Source: Alphaproteobacteria bacterium (GTDB taxonomy: Bacteria; Pseudomonadota; Alphaproteobacteria; Micropepsales; Micropepsaceae). Taken from it: a stretch of 12,289 bases of DNA. The stretch covers positions 1 to 12,289 of the forward strand of contig JAEKMB010000175.1 in NCBI GenBank assembly GCA_019508105.1. Reading direction: 5' to 3'. The translations under genes were made by a program, and so were the position numbers. The notes under the pieces are model-generated. The model was not told the DNA's origin. It did not search any database and saw nothing but the letters and a program-made list of their open reading frames with translations. How positions within the stretch are numbered: position 1 is the first letter of the stretch; every line of letters begins with the position of its first letter. Below are positions 7,638 through 12,289 of this stretch, piece by piece.

Positions 7638-7668
7638 AAAAAGCCCGGCCCCCAACAGGGGACCGGGC
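7638..7668 (-). terminator. Intrinsic terminator after the CsbD gene
   Basis: Read on the minus strand, GCCCGGTCCCC, the loop TGTT, and GGGGGCCGGGC form an 11-bp stem with one G-U pair, followed at once by TTTTT (7642-7638). It starts 22 nt after the CsbD stop and separates that gene from sppA. Confidence 0.88.
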
Positions 7669-7689
7669 CGCTCGCATTTTCCTGAAAGG

Positions 7690-7872
7690 TTAGTGCTTCA
7701 GCGTGTCGCGCACGGCATCCTTGGCGCCGCCCACGGCATTCTGCATCTTGCCGGCGGCCTTGTCGGCGGCGCCTTCGGCCTTGAGCTTGGCATCGCCGGT
7801 GGCCTTGCCGGCCGCCTGCTTGATGGCGCCCTTGGCCTGGTTGGCCGAACCTTCAACACGATCCTTGTCCAT
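7690..7872 (-). CDS. CsbD family stress protein
   Basis: This is a 60-residue protein beginning MDKDRVEGSANQAKG, the family signature, followed by repeats of an A/G/K pattern (IKQAAGKATGDAKLKAEGAADKAAGKMQNAVGGAKDAV). CsbD-like proteins are small, hydrophilic and abundant under general stress, and their biochemical role is not settled. ATG 7872 is chosen over ATG 7878 because GGAG (7882-7879) abuts the latter and lies 6 nt from the former. An EcfG-type promoter about 37-62 nt upstream and a strong terminator downstream make it a single-gene unit under general stress control. It is divergent from msrB. Confidence 0.88.
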   Translation of the reverse strand: MDKDRVEGSANQAKGAIKQAAGKATGDAKLKAEGAADKAAGKMQNAVGGAKDAVRDTLKH

Positions 7873-7908
7873 AATCATCTCCGGGGTTGGGCAATAGGCT
7901 GATAAGAT

Positions 7909-7934
7909 AACGGGACGGAGGCGCTCGAGTTCCC
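7909..7934 (-). promoter_or_regulatory. EcfG-type (alphaproteobacterial general stress response) promoter
   Basis: On the minus strand GGGAAC (7934-7929) is followed after 16 nt by CGTT (7912-7909), reading CGTTATC. This matches the known EcfG consensus GGAAC-N16/17-CGTT. Its placement gives a leader of about 30 nt before CsbD, a gene class often found in EcfG regulons. It predicts that the organism carries the PhyR-NepR-EcfG switch elsewhere. Confidence 0.72.
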
Positions 7935-7991
7935 GTAACCAAACACGACGTTCCGGCGAACTTTGGGCGTATGGAACGGTACGGAGACCCA

Positions 7992-8453
7992 ATGCAACGA
8001 CGTCATTTCCTGGCCGCCCTGATGGGCGGCGCCGCGATCCAGGCCTGGCCGGCCTTCGGATACGAAGTCACCAAGAGCGACGCGGAATGGAGAAAGCAGC
8101 TTTCCCCCGCCGCCTACGACGTGCTGCGCCATGAGGGCACCGAGCCGCCCTTTACCTCGCCCTTGAATAACGAGCATCGCAAGGGCCTGTTTGCCTGCGC
8201 CGGTTGCGCGCTGGAGCTCTATTCCTCGGACACCAAGTTCGACAGCGGCACCGGCTGGCCCAGTTTCTGGAAGCCGCTGGACAAGGCGGTCGAGACAAAA
8301 ACCGACAACAGCCTGGGCATGAGCCGCACCGCGGTGAACTGCCGGCGCTGCGGCGGGCATCTGGGCCATGTGTTTGACGACGGGCCAAGACCCACGGGTC
8401 TGCGCTATTGCATGAATGGCGTGGCGATGACGTTCAAGGCGGCAAAAATATAA
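7992..8453 (+). CDS. msrB: Peptide methionine-(R)-S-oxide reductase MsrB, exported
   Basis: MsrB reduces the R form of methionine sulfoxide in proteins. The 153-residue product starts MQRRHFLAALMGGAAIQAWPAFG, a twin-arginine-like signal followed by a hydrophobic stretch, so it should act in the periplasm. The SelR domain shows GLFACAGC and VNCRRCGGH, giving the zinc ligands Cys69, Cys72, Cys117 and Cys120, with GTGWPSFWKP between them and the catalytic Cys140 in LRYCMNG. There is no further cysteine to act as resolving residue. ATG 7992 is preferred over an upstream ATG at 7971 because GGAG lies 5 nt before it and the signal then starts correctly. The gene is alone on the plus strand, divergent from CsbD, and ends at the shared terminator with the IalB run. 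Export by Tat rather than Sec is inference. Confidence 0.93.
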   Translation: MQRRHFLAALMGGAAIQAWPAFGYEVTKSDAEWRKQLSPAAYDVLRHEGTEPPFTSPLNNEHRKGLFACAGCALELYSSDTKFDSGTGWPSFWKPLDKAVETKTDNSLGMSRTAVNCRRCGGHLGHVFDDGPRPTGLRYCMNGVAMTFKAAKI

Positions 8454-8478
8454 CTCTCCATGAGCCGGCTTGACCTGC

Positions 8479-8521
8479 CCATCCAGGGGCCGCAAGCACT
8501 GGCGTTTGTTACCCTGGATGG
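8479..8521. repeat. Inverted repeat downstream of msrB
   Basis: CCATCCAGGG (8479-8488) and CCCTGGATGG (8512-8521) are perfect 10-base arms around a 23-nt loop. It lies between the msrB stop and the bidirectional terminator and would form a hairpin in the msrB 3' region. There is no T-tract, so it may be a stabilising structure or the remains of a palindromic repeat. Confidence 0.6.
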
Positions 8522-8572
8522 CATTCGTCCGCTGTCGCTACTCACCAAGGCCGGCCATGGTGATTTGGAAAC

Positions 8573-8604
8573 AAAAAAGGCCGGTCTCGCGACCGGCCTT
8601 TTTT
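8573..8604. terminator. Bidirectional intrinsic terminator between msrB and the IalB run
   Basis: AAAAAAGGCCGGTC, the loop TCGC, and GACCGGCCTTTTTT are a perfect palindrome with a GC-rich 8-bp core stem and six-base A and T runs on its flanks. It ends transcription of msrB from the left and of the IalB genes from the right, whose last stop codon is 18 nt away. Confidence 0.93.
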
Positions 8605-8622
8605 CATGGTTGTATTTGTTCT

Positions 8623-9198
8623 TTATGGCGTCGCTGCGGGGGCGGCGGGCTGCTGCACCGGCTTGGCCTTGGCCTTGGCTTGGCTCACCATCTCGTCATG
8701 GGCGCCGGAAAAGCCCTTCAGCGAGAAGTTCAGGGCATAGCTCTTGCCGTTATCGGCCGCGATGTTGACCTTGGCGGCGGCGCCGGACCGGGCCAGGGAC
8801 TCGATCAGCCCATTGTCCACCGCCATCTCGACATAGCAGCCATTGCGATCGCAGCGGCGATATTTGAGGGTGGGCGAGGTGTAAGTGTCGGTCTGGAGCG
8901 TCAGGCCCTTGGGGATGGAGACTTCCAGCGGCACAGTGATCTGCAGCGCATGCCGGTCCAGGCTGGGGACATAGGCAATGGACAGCGACACCACGCGCTG
9001 GCGGGTGCGCTGGTCGTCCAGTTCCTGGAATATGTCGCAGGGGCTGGGGCTCTGCACCGGGAAGCAGCGCACGAACCAGTCGCCCACGGCCTTCACGTCG
9101 GGCTTGGCGGGGGCGGCAGGGGTGGCGGTCTGGCCAAAACCCGCGCCGGAGGCGAGCATCAGGCCGGCAAAAACGCCCATCAGGATATGTGTCTTCAT
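8623..9198 (-). CDS. IalB (invasion-associated locus B) family protein, tandem copy 2
   Basis: The 191-residue protein has a signal peptide (MKTHILMGVFAGLMLASGAGFG), a proline/alanine linker, and an IalB domain from about residue 38. Cysteines at 45 (VRCFP), 54 (SPCDIF), 116 and 121 (YRRCDRNGCYVE) are arranged as two likely disulfide pairs. The C-terminus is a low-complexity K/A/P/Q tail. IalB was named for Bartonella host-cell invasion, but homologues are widespread in non-pathogenic alphaproteobacteria and their biochemical role is unknown, so no invasion role is implied. ATG 9198 has GAGG 5 nt upstream. It starts 11 nt after the stop of a close paralogue and is the last gene before the bidirectional terminator. 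Confidence 0.87.
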   Translation of the reverse strand: MKTHILMGVFAGLMLASGAGFGQTATPAAPAKPDVKAVGDWFVRCFPVQSPSPCDIFQELDDQRTRQRVVSLSIAYVPSLDRHALQITVPLEVSIPKGLTLQTDTYTSPTLKYRRCDRNGCYVEMAVDNGLIESLARSGAAAKVNIAADNGKSYALNFSLKGFSGAHDEMVSQAKAKAKPVQQPAAPAATP

Positions 9199-9209
9199 AA
9201 CAACCTCGA

Positions 9210-9773
9210 TCAGGGATTGGCGGTGGGCGCAGGCGGCGTCTTGGCCTTGACGCGGGCCTGGCTCACCATGTCGTCATGGGCGGCGGCGAAGCCCTTGAGC
9301 GAAAAGTTCAGGGCATAGGCCTTGCCATTGTCGGCGGCGATATTGATCTTGCCGCTGTCGCCACTGGAACGGGCCAGCGACTCGATCATGCCATTGTCGA
9401 CCGCCACCTCGACATAGCAGCCGTTGCGGTCGCAGCGGCGGTACTTGAGAAGCGGCGATGTGTAGCTGCCGGCCTGGAGCTTCACGCCCTTGGCAAGCGA
9501 TACGTCCAGCGGCACCGCGACCACCAGGGCATGGCGGTTCACGCTGGGATAGAAGGCGATCGACATTGAGATCACCCGCTGGCCGGTGTTCTTATTGTCC
9601 AGCTCCTGGAAAATGTCGCAGGGGCTGGCGCTCTGCACCGGAAAGCAGCGCACGGCCCAGTCCTGCACGGTCTTCACTTCGGGCTTGGCCGGCGGCGCAG
9701 CGTCAGGCGCCTGCGCCAGCGCAGCGCCGGTCATCAATCCCATGAAGGCGCCCGCAAGGACGGTCTTCATCAT
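9210..9773 (-). CDS. IalB family protein, tandem copy 1
   Basis: The 187-residue protein has a signal peptide with a good cleavage site (GAALA-QAP, after residue 20). Its IalB domain follows the downstream paralogue block by block: RCFPVQS-x-SPCDIFQELD, LKYRRCDRNGCYVE, VDNG-x-IESLARS, and NIAADNGK-x-YALNFSLKGF. Cysteines are at 43, 52, 114 and 119. The tail is again rich in K, A and P. The strong similarity over the full length shows a fairly recent tandem duplication. Its ATG (9773) overlaps the stop of the preceding gene as ATGA, so the two are probably translationally coupled; GGAG lies 9 nt upstream. Location is periplasm or outer-membrane surface; function is unknown beyond the family. 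Confidence 0.87.
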   Translation of the reverse strand: MMKTVLAGAFMGLMTGAALAQAPDAAPPAKPEVKTVQDWAVRCFPVQSASPCDIFQELDNKNTGQRVISMSIAFYPSVNRHALVVAVPLDVSLAKGVKLQAGSYTSPLLKYRRCDRNGCYVEVAVDNGMIESLARSSGDSGKINIAADNGKAYALNFSLKGFAAAHDDMVSQARVKAKTPPAPTANP

Positions 9774-10336
9774 GAGAAGAGTCTCCAGAACCAGGTCTTG
9801 CGGCGGGTCTCTTCGCCCTTCCAGGAACTGTACGACTTGCCATAGCCCTTGAAGGAAAGGGGATAGGTGACGGGCTTGCCGTCCAGACCAGCGAACATCA
9901 CCGCGACATCATCGGCATTCTTCAGATTGGCGGCCATGGCATCATCAAACGGAGCCTGGGCGATGCAGCCGACCGTGTTGCAGGTCCGGTACTGATAGAC
10001 CTTGACCGGATCCTTGCCGATGCGAAGGCCCATGCCGGCTTCCAGCGCCACGCCATAGGGCAGGATGAAGCCCATGATCTTCTTGCCGTCCTTGTCGGTG
10101 GTGATGGTGGCGCGGGCGATCGTGCTGGGCTGGGTCTGGGTCCGGTCCATGATGTCGGTGCTGAGTTCGCAGGCGCCTTCCTTGGATTCGGCGGCGGGGC
10201 AGGCCACGCGCCAGTCGTCATAGACGGCAACCTGGGCGGCATGGGTGTTGTAGCCGGCCACACCGCGCACCATCCAGCCCAGCAAGAGGCCGACCAGCAG
10301 CGCAACACCGCCCACAATCAGACGTTCATTTTTCAT
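9770..10336 (-). CDS. IalB family protein, membrane-anchored divergent copy
   Basis: The 188-residue protein from ATG 10336 is the first of the three-gene run. Residues 8-28 are strongly hydrophobic without a clear cleavage site, so it is probably anchored with the domain outside the cytoplasm. IalB features are YDDWRVAC (Cys46), GACELS (Cys56) and YRTCNTVGC (Cys119, Cys124), then LSFKGYGKSY, which matches LNFSLKGF of the other two. It is much more divergent from them than they are from each other. Its C-terminus is short, basic and aromatic (RRKTWFWRLFS) rather than K/A/P-rich. A TTG at 10405 would add 23 residues rich in lysine and arginine, but it has no ribosome binding site; the ATG also has only a weak one. 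Its stop overlaps the start of the next gene. Confidence 0.82.
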   Translation of the reverse strand: MKNERLIVGGVALLVGLLLGWMVRGVAGYNTHAAQVAVYDDWRVACPAAESKEGACELSTDIMDRTQTQPSTIARATITTDKDGKKIMGFILPYGVALEAGMGLRIGKDPVKVYQYRTCNTVGCIAQAPFDDAMAANLKNADDVAVMFAGLDGKPVTYPLSFKGYGKSYSSWKGEETRRKTWFWRLFS

Positions 10337-10373
10337 GGTTTGGTTTCGCTTTAATTTCTTCGGTTTTGCCCGC

Positions 10374-10392
10374 AAAAACCGCCAGTTGGCGG
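10374..10392 (-). terminator. Possible short terminator or attenuator-like hairpin between msrA and the IalB run
   Basis: On the minus strand CCGCC-AACT-GGCGG is followed by a T run (10378-10374). The stem is only 5 bp. An overlapping inverted repeat, GGTTTTGC-CC-GCAAAAACC (10362-10380), shares the T run, so two folds compete. Further upstream AACGCCCC (10443-10450) and GGGGCGTT (10495-10502) are 8-bp arms 44 nt apart. Any of these could end msrA transcription or control the IalB genes; no clear promoter is seen. Confidence 0.35.
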
Positions 10393-10508
10393 CAATGAGG
10401 TCCAAGCCGGGGGACGACCTACCAGATCACAACGGCAAAGGAAACGCCCCATCCCGGCCCGAACGGTTTTTTGCCGCCGATTGGTGAATGTGACGGGGCG
10501 TTAATGGG

Positions 10509-11207
10509 CTAGCGCTGGGCCAATAATACCGGTTTTTCCCGGTAATAGCTGGGCCAGACGCGTTTCAGGGCCGCGATCTTGGGCAGGTCATTGACCCGGA
10601 TATAGGCGGCGTCGGGGTTCAGGAACAGATAGTCCTGGTGATAGTCCTCGGCCGGATAAAAGGCTTTTAGGGGCTCGACCTTGGTGACGATGGGGGCGGC
10701 AAAAACATGGGCCGCCTCCAGCTGGGCGATATAGGCGCGGGCGGTGGCCTCCTGCTCGGGGCTGGCGGCGAAGATTTCCGAGCGGTACTGGCTGCCCTCG
10801 TCCGGACCCTGGCGGTTCAGCTCGGTGGGATCATGCGCCACCGAGAAATAGATGCGCAGCAGCTGACCGAACGTCACTTTGCGGGGATCGAAGGTGATCT
10901 GGACCGATTCGGCATGGCCGGTGGTGCCATCGGATACCTGGTCATAATTCGCCGTCTGCTTGCCGCCGCCGGAATAGCCGGCCACCACCTTGGTGACGCC
11001 GTTGACATGCTCGAACACGCCCTGCTGGCCCCAGAAGCAGCCCCCGGCCAGAACCGCGACTTCGCTGAAACCGGGATTGGCCGGATCGGAGGCGGCGGCG
11101 GGAATTTCCTTGTTGAGGTCGCCGGCATAGGTCCGCGACACCAGCTGAGGGAGGAACGCCACCGCCGCGGCGGCGGCCATCACCAGATAAAGGGGCTTGA
11201 TGGTCAT
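10509..11207 (-). CDS. msrA: Peptide methionine-(S)-S-oxide reductase MsrA, exported, single-cysteine
   Basis: MsrA reduces the S form of methionine sulfoxide. The 232-residue protein has an N-terminal signal or anchor (residues 5-28, MTIKPLYLVMAAAAAVAFLP...) and then the MsrA domain: LAGGCFWG with catalytic Cys57, VVAGYSGG, YDQVSDGTTGHAESVQ, FFSVAHDPT-like YFSVAHDPTELNRQGPDEG, QYRSEIF and the late EDYHQDYL. Cys57 is the only cysteine, so the C-terminal resolving cysteines of many MsrA enzymes are absent and regeneration must go directly through an external reductant. ATG 11207 has AGGA 8 nt upstream. It begins 54 nt after the bioA stop on the same strand and may be cotranscribed with it. With the exported MsrB nearby it would cover both sulfoxide stereoisomers in the same compartment. 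Confidence 0.94.
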   Translation of the reverse strand: MTIKPLYLVMAAAAAVAFLPQLVSRTYAGDLNKEIPAAASDPANPGFSEVAVLAGGCFWGQQGVFEHVNGVTKVVAGYSGGGKQTANYDQVSDGTTGHAESVQITFDPRKVTFGQLLRIYFSVAHDPTELNRQGPDEGSQYRSEIFAASPEQEATARAYIAQLEAAHVFAAPIVTKVEPLKAFYPAEDYHQDYLFLNPDAAYIRVNDLPKIAALKRVWPSYYREKPVLLAQR

Positions 11208-11261
11208 GAGCTTGGTCCTGAAACTTCTACGCCCGGTACTTCGCGCGGGATCACCGGATGG

Positions 11262-12289
11262 TTACGCGAACTTTGCGCCGGCCGCCGCAATCGCATCATA
11301 CACCAGATCCAGTTCCGCCGCCGTGATGCCATAGGGCGGCATCACATAAATGGTGTTCCCCAGGGGGCGCAGCAACACCCCCCGCTCCAGGAAAAATCCC
11401 GTGAGCCTGGGCCCGATGCCTGACAGATAGCCCGGATCGGCCACCTTGAGGTCCAGGGCGGCGATCGTGCCCAGGCACCGCAGGTTGATAAAGCGCGGAT
11501 TGGTGCGGAACCGGGCCAGGCGTTCCTCCTGCAGCGCGCCCAGCACGGCGACGCGCTCCAGCACCGGTTCGTCGCGCCAGATTTCCAGATTGGCGCGGGC
11601 AGCTGCGCAGGCGATGGGATTGGCGGTGAAGGAACTGGAATGAAAGAAAGTGCGGCTGCGATCTTGCGAATAATGCGCCTGGAAAATCTCCGGCGTGCAG
11701 AAGGTCACCGCGAGCGGCAGGCTGCCGCCGGTGAGACCCTTGGCCAGGCATAATATGTCGGGAGAGATGCCGGCCTGCTTGCAGGCGAACAGGGTGCCGG
11801 TGCGGCCAAAGCCGGTCATCACTTCATCGGCGATGAAGAGTGCGCCATTGCGGCGGCAGATGATGGCCAGCGCCCGCAGCACTTCGGCCGGGTAGATCAG
11901 CATGCCGCCCGATCCCAGGATCAGCGGCTCGACGATCAGGGCGGCGGCGTCCTTGGCCGCCTGTTTGAGCATGTCCAGGGTTTCCTGTTCGCGGCCGGCG
12001 GCGGGGAATGGCAAGCGCACCACGTCGAACAGCAGCGGCGCATAGGCGGCGCTGAACACCCCGCGTGCGCCGGCTGACATGGTCCCTACTGTGTCGCCAT
12101 GATAGGCATGTTCCAGGGCGATGATCTTGCTGCGCGGCTTGTTTTGATTTTTCCAAAAGCCCAGCGCCATCTTCAGCGCCACTTCCACCGCGGTTGAGCC
12201 GCTGTCGGAATAAAACACGTGGCTCAGCCCGCGCGGCGCGATATCGATCAGGCCACACGCCACATCTTCCGCCGGCTGATGGGTGAGAT
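11262..12289 (-). CDS. bioA: Adenosylmethionine-8-amino-7-oxononanoate aminotransferase, C-terminal 341 residues (partial)
   Basis: BioA converts 8-amino-7-oxononanoate (KAPA) to 7,8-diaminononanoate in biotin synthesis, using SAM as amino donor and PLP as cofactor. The frame is open at the right edge, beginning LTHQPAEDVACGLI, so some 85-90 N-terminal residues of the usual 420-430 are missing. Visible class-III aminotransferase motifs are FYSDSGSTAVEVALKMA, EHAYHGDTVGTMS, FIADEVMTGFGRTG with the PLP-ring Asp, LCLAKGLTGGSLPLA with the Schiff-base Lys (visible residue 183), and FFHSSSFTANPIACAAA. The H-x-Y-H-G-D-T and S-S-F-T-A-N-P text favours BioA over other class-III enzymes. The GTG at 12263 that could be taken as a start is internal. 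No other biotin gene is visible; any such genes would lie to the right of the window. It reads toward msrA. Confidence 0.92.
   Translation of the reverse strand, partial: LTHQPAEDVACGLIDIAPRGLSHVFYSDSGSTAVEVALKMALGFWKNQNKPRSKIIALEHAYHGDTVGTMSAGARGVFSAAYAPLLFDVVRLPFPAAGREQETLDMLKQAAKDAAALIVEPLILGSGGMLIYPAEVLRALAIICRRNGALFIADEVMTGFGRTGTLFACKQAGISPDILCLAKGLTGGSLPLAVTFCTPEIFQAHYSQDRSRTFFHSSSFTANPIACAAARANLEIWRDEPVLERVAVLGALQEERLARFRTNPRFINLRCLGTIAALDLKVADPGYLSGIGPRLTGFFLERGVLLRPLGNTIYVMPPYGITAAELDLVYDAIAAAGAKFA

Noticed and set aside
7690..7992. 100-residue version of the CsbD protein
   Set aside because: The extra N-terminus would be encoded across the EcfG promoter and overlap the msrB start; the CsbD signature starts at the ATG 7872, which has a well-spaced GGAG.
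8460..8768. Plus-strand open frame starting 6 nt after the msrB stop
   Set aside because: It runs through a perfect bidirectional terminator and into the antisense of an IalB gene, has no ribosome binding site, and resembles nothing.
9210..10336. IalB genes as evidence of a pathogen or host invasion
   Set aside because: The family is common in free-living alphaproteobacteria, and nothing else in the window suggests virulence.

Overview
The window is GC-rich, densely coding DNA that fits a free-living alphaproteobacterium. The evidence is three IalB-family envelope proteins, an xseB-dxs pair, an EcfG-type general-stress promoter in front of a CsbD gene, and an intergenic palindrome of the type spuriously translated as 'MAGLDPAIHV'. 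I cannot name the genus from sequence alone. No phage, IS element, tRNA, rRNA or CRISPR array is visible.

Layout. Positions 1-407 (minus) hold the N-terminus of an exported PQQ-dependent dehydrogenase that runs off the left edge. Divergent from it, 561-1597 (plus) is a dicarboxylate/amino-acid:cation symporter gene broken by an internal deletion. Positions 5781 down to 1585 (minus) form a likely operon: xseB, dxs, a palindromic repeat, a TrmA/RumA-type RNA methyltransferase without a TRAM domain, and a membrane-anchored C13 (legumain-like) peptidase. Upstream of it on the same strand is sppA (5893-7590), which keeps its catalytic Lys and Ser but seems to lack an internal piece of its N-terminal protease domain. 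Next is a CsbD-like stress gene (7690-7872) with a strong terminator and an EcfG-type promoter.

The right half is an envelope and redox-repair neighbourhood. An exported MsrB (7992-8453, plus) faces a bidirectional terminator. On the other side is a tightly packed minus-strand run of three IalB-family proteins, two of them recent tandem duplicates. Upstream of these lies an exported single-cysteine MsrA, and then the C-terminal 341 residues of the biotin-synthesis aminotransferase BioA, which runs off the right edge. The two exported Msr enzymes would repair oxidised methionine outside the cytoplasm, and the IalB proteins, each with four conserved-looking cysteines, could be partners or clients; that link is inference from position only.

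The least ordinary features are apparent sequence losses at three places (symporter, SppA, and the dxs/methyltransferase junction), a possible ATT start codon for xseB, the EcfG promoter, and the Msr-IalB cluster. I do not see a clearly new multi-gene system; the Msr-IalB cluster is the nearest candidate.
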